Shown: positions 36,413-45,726, numbered from the stretch's first letter. The stretch: 64,000 nucleotides of DNA from Pseudomonas sp. (GCA_030699825.1 JAUYKV010000062.1:1-64000), one strand, 5' to 3'. Program-made: numbers and translations. Notes: generated from the letters alone by a model not told the origin.

Positions 36413-36745
36413 TTAGCCATCAAGCATAGCCTTGCCGATCACATCGTCCGCCCAGCTCAACGCCGCAACCACAGTCGGAAAACCGATGGTGCTGGTGAGC
36501 GAGAGCAGCGCGTGATGGACCTGCTCGGCAGTGGCGCCTGCTTCCAGTGCCCGCCGCACATGGCTGTGCACTGCGCCCTCGGAACGAATGGCTGCCGCGG
36601 CGCCCAGTTGCACCAGTTGAATGACCTGCGCCTCCAGTGGGCCGGCAAGGCGTACGGCCTTGCCCAGCGCCTCCACGGCATCGAAATAATCCGGGTGCTG
36701 CTTCCTCAGGCGTTGATAGGTCTCAAGCTCACTTTTCTTTTCCAT
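36413..36745 (-). CDS. Carboxymuconolactone decarboxylase family protein (AhpD-like)
   Basis: 110 residues. The helical pattern with AVRLAGPLEAQVIQLVQLGAAAAIRSEGAVHSHVRRALEAGATAEQVHHALL is the family core. The usual CxxC of AhpD is absent; SEGAVHSH retains only the histidine, so peroxidase-partner activity is unlikely. GGAGAG precedes the ATG. Substrate unknown. Confidence 0.92.
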   Translation of the reverse strand: MEKKSELETYQRLRKQHPDYFDAVEALGKAVRLAGPLEAQVIQLVQLGAAAAIRSEGAVHSHVRRALEAGATAEQVHHALLSLTSTIGFPTVVAALSWADDVIGKAMLDG

Positions 36746-36939
36746 GCGACTCTCCTCATGTTGGGCGTGCGCCCGAGTTTGCCCTTCGGCTCAGGCAGGA
36801 CGGTTTCATTCAGGATAGTCGCCTGGCACGAAGGGTGACGGGTTACGGCCAGACGGCCTGCCCGACAACAGATCCTGGCGGGGCGACCTTGGAATAGCCG
36901 GTCATTAGCGCAACAGCATGACGCGAAGCGCCACCGCCG

Positions 36940-36965
36940 GACTCCCACGCTGGAGCGTGGGAGTC
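36940..36965. repeat. REP-like perfect hairpin
   Basis: GACTCCCACGCT and AGCGTGGGAGTC form a 12-bp perfect stem with a GG loop. Hairpins of this sequence recur between genes in Pseudomonas. It lies 47 bases past the end of the small exported protein gene and may act as its terminator. Confidence 0.55.
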
Positions 36966-37012
36966 ATCGGTACTTCTTCAGTAACGCAAGAACAGCATTG
37001 CAAGGCTTGCCC

Positions 37013-37354
37013 TCAATTGCGGCGATATTCACGCTGGTTGCGGTGGCCACGGTCATTGCGGTAATGCCCGCGGGCCTCGCGGACCGGCACGGCCACGTAA
37101 CGGATCTGTCGTGGCGCATGGCGATAGCGATGATGCCGGCTGGGTCGTGGGGCGTAATGCACCACCCGTTGCGGCTGACGGTAATCATGGCGATGGCGGT
37201 CGTCATGCGAGTTATTCAACGTAGAGACCAGCAGCGCGCCAACTGCAACGCCTGCTATCACAGGGACGACGTCGCTTCGCTCGAAAGCGGAAGCACCGCT
37301 GGCCGCCACCAGGCATCCAGCCAACAGTACAACCTTGTAAATTCGACTAAGCAT
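37013..37354 (-). CDS. Small exported basic/histidine-rich protein
   Basis: 113 residues: signal peptide MLSRIYKVVLLAGCLVAASG, one further hydrophobic segment (VVPVIAGVAVGALLVSTL), then a tail rich in Arg, His and Tyr (HDDRHRHDYRQPQRVVHYAP...). GGAGG lies before the ATG 37354. The tail could bind metal or nucleic acid or envelope polyanions; no family recognised. Confidence 0.7.
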   Translation of the reverse strand: MLSRIYKVVLLAGCLVAASGASAFERSDVVPVIAGVAVGALLVSTLNNSHDDRHRHDYRQPQRVVHYAPRPSRHHRYRHAPRQIRYVAVPVREARGHYRNDRGHRNQREYRRN

Positions 37355-37636
37355 AAGCACCTCCGGGTATCCAAGGGGACGTATTCCCCTACGTCCATCA
37401 AACAACAGGTACCCGTCAGCTGAGGTCAGCCGTGAGTAAGCCGCTGGTAAAGATTGCTTGATGGAGGCAACGCCCCCGCACGACGCGGAGCGTCACCGAC
37501 TGGATTGGCTGAACGTGCCCACGCGCCATCAGGGTCGTGGCCAGCGCCGCGCCCGGCTCGATCAACGGAATAGGGCGGCGCTTGATAGGCAGGTATACTC
37601 GCGCCCCACTTTTCCCTTGGCAGCCGCGGACCTTCC

Positions 37637-37894
37637 ATGACCAGCACTCACTCGCCCGACCCAACGCTCGCCGCTGAGGCTACCGACGCTGCACCCGGCA
37701 CCGCCGCCACCAGCGAACCGGCCCCGGCCAAGCAAGCCGGCCTGCCGGGCTTTGCCTCGCTGTTTTCCGCCGCTGCGGGCGCCTCGGCCAAGAACGAGAA
37801 CCAGGCCTGGCACCTGAAGGGCAACAAGTCCGCTCACGAAAAGAAGATCGGCCCGGCACCGAATGGCACCCGCCGTTCCATGGGCAAGCGCTAA
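37637..37894 (+). CDS. Small Ala/Pro-rich protein of unknown function
   Basis: 85 residues with a disordered Ala/Thr/Pro-rich N-terminal half and a basic C-terminus WHLKGNKSAHEKKIGPAPNG. No signal peptide. The start has only a weak ribosome-binding site (GCCGCGGACCTTCC). GC-rich coding pattern and the ordered C-terminal motif support it as real. Confidence 0.6.
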   Translation: MTSTHSPDPTLAAEATDAAPGTAATSEPAPAKQAGLPGFASLFSAAAGASAKNENQAWHLKGNKSAHEKKIGPAPNGTRRSMGKR

Positions 37895-37919
37895 CGAGCT
37901 GACGCAGCAGGCGTCATCA

Positions 37920-37975
37920 AAGGTTGGAAAAACATCGAGCGCTCGCAGTAGGCGGGAGTTTTTTCACAACTTCTC
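37920..37975. repeat. GAGGTTGTGAAAA element overlapping the end of a transporter gene
   Basis: AGGTTGGAAAAACATCGAGC and GTTTTTTCACAACTTCTC are its inverted ends, with the characteristic GCAGTAGGCGGGAG inside. It reaches the stop codon of the EamA gene on the minus strand and carries a T-run for the plus strand, so it may terminate both genes. Confidence 0.55.
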
Positions 37976-38852
37976 AGGCCAGGCGCAAACGCCCATACAG
38001 CCAGCCGCCGCAGACGTTGATCAGCAATCCGCACATGACCAGGAGCGCGCCCAGCACTTGCAGCGGGCCGAGGCGCTCGTCGAGCAGCAGCGCCGAAGAC
38101 GTCAGCCCTACCACCGGCACCAGCAGCGAGAACGGCGCCACCTGGCTGGCCGGGTAGCGCGACAGCAGGTGGCTCCACAGACCATAGCCGAGAATAGTCG
38201 CACCGAAAGCCAGGTAGATCAGCACCAGGATCGAATCCAGGTTGATGCCACGTAGCGCGGCCTCGATCGCCTCGGGCCCTTCCAGCGACCAGGACAGGAC
38301 CAGAAATGGCAGCGGCGGCACCAGGCTGCCCCAGACCACCAGGCCGACCAGGTTCACCTTGCCCAGCTTGCGCGTGACGATATTGCCCAGCGCCCACATC
38401 GAGGCTGCGCCAATGGTCAGGGCGAACCCGGCCATGGTCATCAGTCCGTCGCCCTGCAGGCCGATCAGCAGCAAGCCCGCCGCCGCCACCAACAACCCGA
38501 GCAGGTTGGCCAGGCGCAGGCGTTCGCCGAGAAACAGCGCGGCGAACAACAGGGTGAAGAACGCCTGGGATTGCAGCACCAGCGAAGCCAGACCTGCCGG
38601 CATACCCACCGACATGGCATAGAACAGGAAGGCGAACTGACCCAGTGAGATGGTCAGGCCGTAGAGCAGCAGCCAGCGCAGCGGGATCTGCGGGCGCTTG
38701 ACCAACAGGACCGCCGGAAAGGCCGCGAGCATGAAGCGCAACGCCCCCAGCAGCATCGGCGGCATGTCGTGCAGGCCGATCTTGATCACCACGAAGTTCA
38801 GCCCCCAGACGATGATCACGACCAGCGCCAACAGCAAATCCTTGGGAGACAT
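37974..38852 (-). CDS. EamA-family (DMT) inner-membrane exporter
   Basis: 292 residues with ten hydrophobic helices in two EamA repeats: LLLALVVIIVWGLNFVVIKIG at the start, LLLDERLGPLQVLGALLVMCG at the end of the second. LSPKD-type start behind GAGGAAG. RhtA/YdcZ-like relatives export amino acids or metabolites; the substrate cannot be read. Ends within a palindromic repeat. Confidence 0.93.
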   Translation of the reverse strand: MSPKDLLLALVVIIVWGLNFVVIKIGLHDMPPMLLGALRFMLAAFPAVLLVKRPQIPLRWLLLYGLTISLGQFAFLFYAMSVGMPAGLASLVLQSQAFFTLLFAALFLGERLRLANLLGLLVAAAGLLLIGLQGDGLMTMAGFALTIGAASMWALGNIVTRKLGKVNLVGLVVWGSLVPPLPFLVLSWSLEGPEAIEAALRGINLDSILVLIYLAFGATILGYGLWSHLLSRYPASQVAPFSLLVPVVGLTSSALLLDERLGPLQVLGALLVMCGLLINVCGGWLYGRLRLA

Positions 38853-39258
38853 GGCGCTTCCTCATCATTACCGGTGAGCGGTGATTAGAGCAGCAACGGC
38901 AGATCGTCTCCATATACAGCCACTCGACAAAACTGCCACACAATCTGCCACGCACTCTGCCGCACACATCCAGCCGAGCGCGGAACGACCAGCGGCAAAC
39001 CCGGTACACGCCGTTCAGCAACGGCCCGCCCTCTGCGCTCTTGCACGCCTTTGCGCGCCGGCCTTGCTTAATGAGCCTGCCCGATCTTCTCCTGTTTGCC
39101 CTTCCGGCCGAGTTCCGCACCGGGCACGCCACAGGCGGCTTCGGCCGTGATACTGCAGAGTCTCTGCCTGGCCGATGTGGTGGGGTTCAAGGCTTATTTC
39201 GGCAAGACTGCTTGGTACTACTCAACAGCCCGACGATCACCTCCGCGAGGCTGGCCGG
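38853..39258. other. Gene-free stretch upstream of the EamA gene
   Basis: Contains three imperfect repeats of TCTGCCACNCA (38941-38975) and otherwise nothing I can support. A frame on the plus strand is open but its composition is like shadow sequence. Confidence 0.5.
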
Positions 39259-39690
39259 CTATTTCACCAGCAGCACCGGCACCGACACCTCATGAATCAC
39301 CCGCGTGGCCACCGAGCCCAGCAGCATGCCGGTGAAACTGCCCAGGCCGCGCGTGCCCATCACCACGGTGTCACAGCCCAGTTGATCGGCGAACTCACTC
39401 ACCTTGGCCGCCACGTTGCCAAGCGCGGTGTGCGTCTTGTAGCCGATACCAGCCGCCTTTAACTGGTCGCTCGGCCATTCAAGGGCCTGCTCTGCGCTGG
39501 CAACCAGTGACTGCTGCATTTGATCGATAACTGTCCCGGTCACGTACTCGCCATACAACACCGGCTCCTGCTGCACATTGAGCAGATGCACCTCCAGCGT
39601 CGCCGCATGATCACGGGCGAAGTCGATGACGTACTGCAACGCACGCTTCGAACTGTCCGAACCATCGAATGCAACCAATACCTTGCGCAT
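39259..39690 (-). CDS. Universal stress protein family (UspA-like)
   Basis: 143 residues. MRKVLVAFDGSDSSKRALQYVID begins the fold; the ATP-binding end GxxGxxxxxxxGSVxxxV is seen as GTRGLGSFTGMLLGSVATRVIHEVSVPVLLVK. So it is the ATP-binding subtype. GAGGAGACAG precedes the ATG. General stress role. Confidence 0.95.
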   Translation of the reverse strand: MRKVLVAFDGSDSSKRALQYVIDFARDHAATLEVHLLNVQQEPVLYGEYVTGTVIDQMQQSLVASAEQALEWPSDQLKAAGIGYKTHTALGNVAAKVSEFADQLGCDTVVMGTRGLGSFTGMLLGSVATRVIHEVSVPVLLVK

Positions 39691-40299
39691 AACCTGTCTC
39701 CTCTACATTCACGACAAGCATAGACCAGTGCATCGAGCCGTCAGAGGTTGTGGAAAATATCGCAGGCAGCTTCGAGGTAGGGCGGTCCGGGCGGCGATCC
39801 GTTCGGAGCGCAGCGACAGCCCGCCAGCTTCGTGCCGCGCCGATCAACCACGGTGCACTACCTGCGGGTAGGGCGGCTTCGGAGCGAAGCGACAACCCGC
39901 CAAGCTTTATACCGCGCCGCTGAACCACGGTGCACTGCCTGCGGCGAGTGACACCCTACGGATCGCGGGTTATTCCAGGTCGTGCGTTCGGCGACGTTCC
40001 GTAGGGCGGCTTCGGAGCGCAGCGACAACCCGCCAGCTTGTGTGCCGCGCCGCTGAACCACGGTGCACTGCCTGCGGCGAGTGACTCCCTACGGACCGCG
40101 GGTTGCTCGAGGTAATGGGGCGGGCGAATGCGACCTGGCCAATCAAAGGGTGCCAGGCGCAGGCGGAGCGATTAAAATCGGGCGCCTAACTCCGTAGCCT
40201 GGTTTTCTGTTGGCCGCCGCTCGTCTGGGTGGGGCATCACAACAGCTAAAACCCCACGGCCGGCTACTTAATCCACCCGCACAGACCAAGAGAATCCGC
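39691..40299. other. Gene-free stretch with three tandem dispersed repeats
   Basis: Three copies of the about-100-bp repeat in the same orientation (39777-39866, 39868-39969, 40001-40100) and a half GAGGTTGTGGAAAATATCG element at 39743-39762. The last 130 bases before the YebC gene look like a promoter region. Confidence 0.75.
39777..40100 (+). repeat. Three consecutive copies of the dispersed repeat (copies 6-8)
   Basis: Each starts GTAGGGCGG and contains ACCACGGTGCACTGCCTGCG or a close variant; the second and third end CCTACGGATCGCGGG and CCTACGGACCGCGGG. Head-to-tail arrangement suggests local amplification. Confidence 0.85.
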
Positions 40300-41001
40300 A
40301 TGGGCGCACAATGGAAAGCCAAACCTAAAGAAGCCGCCGCCAACGCCAGAGGCAAGATCTTCGGCCGGCTGGTGAAGGAAATCATGATCGCCGCGCGTAA
40401 TGGCGCCGACCCGGACATGAACCCCAAGCTGCGTCTGGCGGTGCATCAGGCGAAAAAAGCCTCGATGCCCAAGGACACCCTGGAGCGGGCGATCAAGAAA
40501 GGCGCGGGCCTGAGCGGGGAAACCGTCCACTTCGAGCGCACCACCTATGAAGGCTTCGCCCCGCATCAGGTGCCGGTGATCGTCGAATGCCTGACCGACA
40601 ACATCAACCGCACCGTAGCCGAGATCCGCGTGCTGTTCCGCAAGGGCCAGATGGGCGCTTCCGGCTCGGTCACCTGGGACTTCGACCACGTTGGCCTGAT
40701 CGAAGCCTCCAGCGACAGCGGCGCCGACCCGGAGCTGGCCGCCATCGAAGCCGGCGCCCAGGATTTCGAGCCGTCCGATGAGGGCAACACCCTGTTCATC
40801 ACCGAACTGACCGATCTCGACGCGGTGTGCCGCGCCCTGCCCGACCAGGGTTTCACAGTCAACTCGGCCACCCTGGGCTATCGCCCGAAGAACCCGGTCA
40901 CCAGCCTGACAGACGCCGAAATGGAAGAAGTCGAAGCCTTTCTCGAGGCCATCGACGGCCACGACGATGTGCAGAATGTCTATGTCGGCCTGGCCAGCTA
41001 G
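40300..41001 (+). CDS. YebC/PmpR family protein, second-type paralogue (YeeN-like)
   Basis: 233 residues. The start [20 protein letters not shown] differs from the classical PmpR beginning MAGHSKWANIK, and resembles the second YebC paralogue (YeeN in E. coli). Conserved parts: [44 protein letters not shown] and [10 protein letters not shown]. The family was long annotated as transcription regulators; recent work assigns YebC proteins to ribosomes, relieving stalls at difficult sequences. Which applies to this paralogue is unknown. There is no ruvC neighbour, as there would be for the classical gene. Confidence 0.92.
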   Translation: MGAQWKAKPKEAAANARGKIFGRLVKEIMIAARNGADPDMNPKLRLAVHQAKKASMPKDTLERAIKKGAGLSGETVHFERTTYEGFAPHQVPVIVECLTDNINRTVAEIRVLFRKGQMGASGSVTWDFDHVGLIEASSDSGADPELAAIEAGAQDFEPSDEGNTLFITELTDLDAVCRALPDQGFTVNSATLGYRPKNPVTSLTDAEMEEVEAFLEAIDGHDDVQNVYVGLAS

Positions 41002-41018
41002 TCTCAGGGCTTAGAGTT

Positions 41019-41184
41019 GGCGATGTTCCGGTTATCTGTTGAGCCAGATAGCAATCTTGTGGGAGGGGCTTTAGCCGCGAAACATTGTCAGTGTTTCGAA
41101 GATTTTCGCGGATGAAACGCAACGCCGCCCGGCCGCTCCTACAAAAACGTTATCTCTCATGCAACAGATAACGGGTACATAGCC
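41019..41184. repeat. MITE-like element, copy 2
   Basis: Left end GGCGATGTTCCGGTTATCTG and right end (reverse complement GGCTATGTACCCGTTATCTG) are 19/23 identical inverted repeats. The interior carries GTGGGAGGGGCTTTAGCCGC and TTCGCGGATGAAACGCAACG. Nearly the same sequence recurs at 55751-55921. Confidence 0.7.
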
Positions 41185-41580
41185 TTAAAGTTTGCCCATA
41201 TAACACACCGCCGAGCTGGGTTCGGCTCGGCGGTCCAGCTCCTCCTCGAGAAACTCGGCCAGCACCTGGGCGTTGTTCAACTGTTGCTCGCGCGCGGCGA
41301 ACAACAGGGTCAGGGTGCCTTTCCCGGCGCTCTCCAGCAGCCCTTGCCAGTATTCCGGATGGCCGGCCAGTTCGCGCCGGTAGAGCTGGCGAAACTCGTC
41401 GAACCGCTCGGGCACATGATTAAACTGGCGGCGCAGCTCAGCAGAGGGCGCCACCTCGCGCAGCCAGGCGTCCAGTTGCAAGGTTGCCTTGCTGCACCCG
41501 CGCGGCCATAAGCGGTCGACCAATACCCGCCGGCCATCGGTTGCGGCCGCCGCCTCGTATACCCGTTTGCACTGAATCAT
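41185..41580 (-). CDS. DUF488-family protein
   Basis: 131 residues starting MIQCKRVYEAAAATDGRRVLVDRLWPRGCSK; VDRLWPRG is the hallmark of this family, and the C-terminal part TLTLLFAAREQQLNNAQVL continues it. Function unknown; often near heme or stress genes. It ends against the MITE-like element. Confidence 0.93.
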   Translation of the reverse strand: MIQCKRVYEAAAATDGRRVLVDRLWPRGCSKATLQLDAWLREVAPSAELRRQFNHVPERFDEFRQLYRRELAGHPEYWQGLLESAGKGTLTLLFAAREQQLNNAQVLAEFLEEELDRRAEPSSAVCYMGKL

Positions 41581-41646
41581 CGGTCTCTGCCCTTGTGATC
41601 GCTCATCTGCCTGAGTACCGTGGCCGCTCTTGTCAGGAGAGCCCCG

Positions 41647-42318
41647 ATGCACGCCAGTCGTATTTTATTGTTTACCCTGTTGCCGCTATTTGCCAGCTGC
41701 CAGGTGTTCAGCGAAAAACCCCAGGTCGATTCGGTGAAGCATAGCCGTCTGCAAGGCGAACTGAGCCTGGACGCCGGGCAACTGCTGTTTCGCCCCTGCC
41801 AGGAGCAGCGACGTTTTCTCATCGCCAATGACGGCGCAACCGGCATCGTGCGCGACGCGGCCGAACTGCTGGCCGACGGCCCCGGCCCGCTGTTTGCCGA
41901 TCTGCGCGGCCAGCTGGCGACCAGCCAGCGCGCCGGTATCGATGGCCAATTGACGCTCAGCCGGGTGTACCGCCTGCAACGCGAAGGCCAGGGCTGCGAT
42001 GACGCCAACTTCAAGCGCACCATCCTGCATGCCAGCGGCCAGGAGCCAGGCTGGAGCGTGGTGGTCGGCAGCCAGGGATTGGTTCTCAACCGCGCGGGCC
42101 AGGAGCCGCAGGCCTTGCCTTATCTGGAAGAACAGCTGCCGGAAGGCCGCCTCAACCTGAGCAGCGAAGCCAACGGCCAGCGCCTGGTGCTGTGGGCGGC
42201 GCCGCAACGCTGCGTCGACAGCATGAGCGGCGCGCTGCAACACATGTCTGCCGAACTGCGCCTGAACGGCGAAGTGATGCGCGGCTGCGCCTACTTCGGC
42301 GGTGCGCGCGACGATTGA
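41647..42318 (+). CDS. Putative outer-membrane lipoprotein (COG3650-like)
   Basis: 223 residues with lipobox FASC at Cys18 after MHASRILLFTLLPL. AGGAGAG precedes the ATG. The middle and end (RLVLWAAPQRCVDSMSGALQHMSAELRLNGEVMRGCAYFG) resemble the COG3650 membrane-protein group, with conserved cysteines likely forming a disulphide. Function unknown. Confidence 0.8.
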   Translation: MHASRILLFTLLPLFASCQVFSEKPQVDSVKHSRLQGELSLDAGQLLFRPCQEQRRFLIANDGATGIVRDAAELLADGPGPLFADLRGQLATSQRAGIDGQLTLSRVYRLQREGQGCDDANFKRTILHASGQEPGWSVVVGSQGLVLNRAGQEPQALPYLEEQLPEGRLNLSSEANGQRLVLWAAPQRCVDSMSGALQHMSAELRLNGEVMRGCAYFGGARDD

Positions 42319-42334
42319 ACCACCTGTTGCTTGT

Positions 42335-42424
42335 GGTGGGCTGAAGCGGAACGCCGCCCGGGCCACCCTACCCAATAGCCCCACCAGCATGAGGTGCGAC
42401 GTAGGGTGGGCTTCAGCCCACCAA
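42335..42424. repeat. Large inverted repeat GGTGGGCTGAAG..CTTCAGCCCACC
   Basis: GTGGTGGGCTGAAGCGGAA and TAGGGTGGGCTTCAGCCCACCAACA form a 12-bp perfect stem with a further pairing of GGGCCACCCTAC with GTAGGGTGGGC. Lies in the gap before the oxidoreductase gene. Confidence 0.6.
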
Positions 42425-42554
42425 CAGAACCCGCGCAGCAGGCACTGCTGGATCCAGGCCACTGCAACCGCCTCCCTCCAGGCCCAATAGCGCCTATAAT
42501 CGCTCTCTTCCCAAAGCTGCCGGGTTGCCTCCGGCCCTGATCCTGGATTGCCTC

Positions 42555-44213
42555 ATGCTGCGTATCACCGAACTCAAGCTGCCGCTCGATCACCCCATCG
42601 AGGCCCTGCGCCCGGCCATAGTCCTGCGCCTGGGGATCGGCCCTGACGATTTACTCGGCTTCAGCCTGTTCAAGCGCAGCTACGACGCGCGCAAGAAATC
42701 CAGCGAGCTGCAGTTCATCTACACCATCGACTGCAGCGTGCGCGACGAAGCGGCGCTGTTGGCCAGGCTCAAAGACGACCGCCACATCGGCCCCGCCCCG
42801 GACATCGCCTACCAGCCGGTCGGCCAGGCGCCGGCCGACCTCGACGAGCGCCCGCTGGTGGTCGGCTTCGGCCCCTGCGGGATCTTCGCCGCGCTGATTC
42901 TGGCCCAGGCCGGATTCAAGCCGATCGTGCTCGAACGCGGCACCGAGGTGCGCCAGCGCACCAAGGACACCTGGGGCCTGTGGCGCAAGAACGTGCTCAA
43001 CCCCGAGTCCAATGTGCAGTTCGGCGAAGGCGGCGCCGGCACCTTCTCCGACGGCAAGCTGTACAGCCAGATCAAGGACCCCAAGCACCTGGGCCGCAAG
43101 GTACTGCACGAGTTCGTCAAGGCCGGCGCGCCCGAGGAAATCCTCTACGTCAGCAAACCGCATATCGGCACCTTCCGCCTGACCGGCGTGGTCGCCAGCA
43201 TGCGCGAGGAGATCAAGGCCCTGGGCGGCGAAGTGCGCTTCCAGCAGCGGGTCAGCGATCTGCTGATCGAGGACGGCCAGTTGGACGACCAGTTGGGCGG
43301 CCAGTTGGGCGGTCAACTGCTCGGCGTGGTCCTCGACAGCGGCGAGCAGATCCGCAGCCGCCATGTGCTGCTCGCCCTCGGCCACAGCTCGCGCGACACC
43401 TTCCGCATGCTGCATGATCGTGGCGTGTACATGGAAGCCAAGCCGTTCTCGGTGGGTTTTCGCATCGAGCACCCGCAGTCGCTGATCGACCGCGCACGCC
43501 TTGGCAAGTACGCCGGCCACCCCAAGCTCGGCGCCGCCGACTACAAGCTGGTGCACCACGCCAGCAACGGCCGCTCGGTCTACAGCTTCTGCATGTGCCC
43601 GGGCGGCACCGTGGTCGCCGCCACCTCGGAAGCGGGGCGCGTGGTGACCAACGGCATGAGCCAGTATTCGCGCAACGAACGCAATGCCAATGCCGGCATC
43701 GTCGTCGGCATCACCCCGGAGCAGGACTATCCGGGTGGCCCGCTGGCCGGTATCGAGTTGCAGGAGCGCCTGGAATCCCAGGCCTATCTGCTCGGCGGCA
43801 GCAACTACGAGGCGCCGGGACAACTGGTCGGCGACTTCATCGCCGGCAAGCCGTCGACTGCCCTGGGCAGCGTCGAGCCGTCCTACAAGCCGGGGGTCAA
43901 ACTCGGCGACCTGGCCCTGGCGCTGCCGGACTTCGCCATAGCGGCGATCCGCGAGGCACTGCCGGCCTTCGACAAACAGATCAAGGGCTTCGCCCTGCAC
44001 GACGCGGTACTCACCGGCATCGAAACCCGCACCTCCTCGCCGCTGCGCATCACCCGCGGCGCGGATATGCAGAGCCTCAACGTCAAGGGCCTGTACCCGG
44101 CCGGCGAAGGCGCGGGCTATGCCGGCGGCATCCTCTCCGCCGGGGTCGACGGCATTCGCGTGGCCGAGGCACTGGCGCGGGATATGCTGGGCATCACCGA
44201 TACGGCGTCATGA
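42555..44213 (+). CDS. FAD-dependent oxidoreductase (COG2509 type)
   Basis: 552 residues. An N-terminal ferredoxin-like region (1-95, ITELKLPLDHPIEALRPAI) precedes the FAD-binding motif VVGFGPCGIFAALILAQAG (102-120). NVQFGEGGAGTFSDGKLYSQIKD and the C-terminal GLYPAGEGAGYAGGILSAGVDGIRVAEAL are typical. The substrate is unknown; the family is widespread and cytosolic. Odd feature: residues about 240-255 hold three to four copies of QLGG/QLDD, an in-frame 12-base expansion. The start is ATG 42555, with no strong ribosome-binding site. Confidence 0.92.
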   Translation: MLRITELKLPLDHPIEALRPAIVLRLGIGPDDLLGFSLFKRSYDARKKSSELQFIYTIDCSVRDEAALLARLKDDRHIGPAPDIAYQPVGQAPADLDERPLVVGFGPCGIFAALILAQAGFKPIVLERGTEVRQRTKDTWGLWRKNVLNPESNVQFGEGGAGTFSDGKLYSQIKDPKHLGRKVLHEFVKAGAPEEILYVSKPHIGTFRLTGVVASMREEIKALGGEVRFQQRVSDLLIEDGQLDDQLGGQLGGQLLGVVLDSGEQIRSRHVLLALGHSSRDTFRMLHDRGVYMEAKPFSVGFRIEHPQSLIDRARLGKYAGHPKLGAADYKLVHHASNGRSVYSFCMCPGGTVVAATSEAGRVVTNGMSQYSRNERNANAGIVVGITPEQDYPGGPLAGIELQERLESQAYLLGGSNYEAPGQLVGDFIAGKPSTALGSVEPSYKPGVKLGDLALALPDFAIAAIREALPAFDKQIKGFALHDAVLTGIETRTSSPLRITRGADMQSLNVKGLYPAGEGAGYAGGILSAGVDGIRVAEALARDMLGITDTAS

Positions 44214-44342
44214 ACGGCCCGCTGGATGCGCTTGCGTAGCCGCCTGGATTCAGCGAGCAGGCGCAGCGGGACCGTTGCCATCCCGGATTGCGCCAAGGCT
44301 TATCCAGGCTACGGGTGGCACTCGTTTTTCCGGCGAGGGCCA

Positions 44343-44434
44343 GAGGTTGTGAAAATATCGAGCGCCGTAGCACAACGTCAGCAGCGGGCGTCTGGAGGCG
44401 GCCGCAGTAGGCGAGCGTTTTTTCACAACCTCTC
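44343..44434. repeat. GAGGTTGTGAAAA palindromic element, complete copy
   Basis: GAGGTTGTGAAAATATCGAG and CGAGCGTTTTTTCACAACCTC are inverted ends; the interior contains GCCGCAGTAGGCGAGCG. It separates two convergent genes and carries a T-run, so it can serve as a bidirectional terminator. Confidence 0.7.
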
Positions 44435-44446
44435 ATCACTGCCGCC

Positions 44447-45352
44447 TCAATCCAGCACGCCAACCGGCACGGCTGGCGCAGTGCGCCATTGGCTCAGGGC
44501 TACCCCGCCGAACACCAGCTCCGCGGCGAACAGTTGCATGGTATTCAGCCGCTCGCCGAGCAGCAGCATGGCGAACACCAGGGTGAACAGCGGTATCAGG
44601 TTGGTGTAGCCCGACGCCTGACTGGCCGGCAACTGGCTGACACCATAGTTGTACAGGCCATAGGCGCCGACCGTGACCACCACGCCCAGGTAGGCCACGG
44701 CCGCCAGCCCCTGCGGCGAAATGCTGACGGGCATGGGCGCGCTGAGCAGCGCCAGCGGCAGGAAGAACAGGCTGCCGATAAACGCCTGCATCGCCGTGAG
44801 GATAAAGGCCGAATAGCGCGTGGACAGGTGCTTGAGCAGCAGGGTGTAGCCCATGGCGCAGAGCATGGCGAGCAGTTCGTAGAAGTTGCCGAGCAGAGGG
44901 TTGGGCGCGTGCTGGTCGGCATCGCCGGCCAGGCTCAGCCAGACCGCCCCCACAAGCGCCAGCAGAAAGCCGGCCAGGGTGGTCCGGCTGATCCGCTCAC
45001 GCAGGAAGACGAAGGCACCCATGGCCACCAGCAACGGCAGCAGCGCGGTGATCATCCCGGCCTGCGAGGCGCTGGTGTTCTGCAGGGCCAGGGCCTCGAA
45101 GATGAAGTACAGACAGGGCTCGCAGGCCGCCAGACCGAGCAGGTACTTCCAGTCGCCCTGGCGATATTGCATGCGCCCGCGCCAGCGCCAGGCCAGCAGG
45201 AACACCAGGCTGCCCAAGGCCATGCGAGCGAAGATCACCCACAGCGCCGGCAACTCGGCGAAGGCCCATTTCAGGGCGATAAAGGAACTGCCCCACAGCG
45301 CCATGGCCACGATCAGGCAGGCCACTGCCAGCGCCCTGCCCTGACCGCTCAT
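44447..45352 (-). CDS. DMT-family (EamA) inner-membrane exporter
   Basis: 301 residues, ten hydrophobic helices in two EamA repeats; LIVAMALWGSSFIALKWA at the start and LLLGERLNTMQLFAAELVF near the end. Start MSGQGRAL at 45352 after TGGAG; a longer start at 45364 is possible. Distinct from the exporter at 37974. Substrate unknown. Confidence 0.92.
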   Translation of the reverse strand: MSGQGRALAVACLIVAMALWGSSFIALKWAFAELPALWVIFARMALGSLVFLLAWRWRGRMQYRQGDWKYLLGLAACEPCLYFIFEALALQNTSASQAGMITALLPLLVAMGAFVFLRERISRTTLAGFLLALVGAVWLSLAGDADQHAPNPLLGNFYELLAMLCAMGYTLLLKHLSTRYSAFILTAMQAFIGSLFFLPLALLSAPMPVSISPQGLAAVAYLGVVVTVGAYGLYNYGVSQLPASQASGYTNLIPLFTLVFAMLLLGERLNTMQLFAAELVFGGVALSQWRTAPAVPVGVLD

Positions 45353-45726
45353 ATGCCGCTCCATGCAAAAGCTGGAGTGTAGCCAGGCCAGTGCAGCGCG
45401 GACAGGTACAGTCAGGCACGCGAACTGTGCGCCTGGCGATGGTCGGGTGGGTGACGGGGGCGTGGTTCGCAGGCCGGCTCGGGCCGTGCAGGTTAGCGGC
45501 GACCGCACTCCCGAGCAGCCCTATGGTCTGGAGCAACCCGCGATCCGTAGGGTGTCACTCGCCGCAGGCAGTGCACCATTGATCCGGCGGTGCGGCACAA
45601 GAACTGGCGGGTTGTCGCTACGCTCCGAAGCCGCCCTACCCGCAGACAGTGCACCATGGATTATCGGCTCGGCACACAAGCTGGCAGGCTGTCGCTGCGC
45701 TCCGAGCGCAACGCCATCCAATCGCC
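45353..45726. other. Gene-free stretch between exporter and phaG
   Basis: Holds two inverted copies of the about-100-bp repeat (45541-45639 and 45640-45730), abutting the end of phaG. Upstream part is the exporter promoter region. No gene. Confidence 0.7.

Noticed and set aside
36413..36745. AhpD peroxidase partner
   Set aside because: The catalytic CxxC is missing; only the wider carboxymuconolactone decarboxylase fold can be claimed.
38881..39150. An 89-codon plus-strand frame in the gap before the EamA gene
   Set aside because: No RBS, Ala/Arg/Pro-rich composition and no recognisable structure.
39777..40100. CRISPR array at the tandem repeats
   Set aside because: Units of about 100 bases with almost no spacers and no cas genes; they belong to the dispersed repeat family.
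42651..44000. A 449-codon minus-strand frame opposite the FAD oxidoreductase
   Set aside because: High-GC antisense shadow; the plus-strand frame carries the FAD-binding motif.
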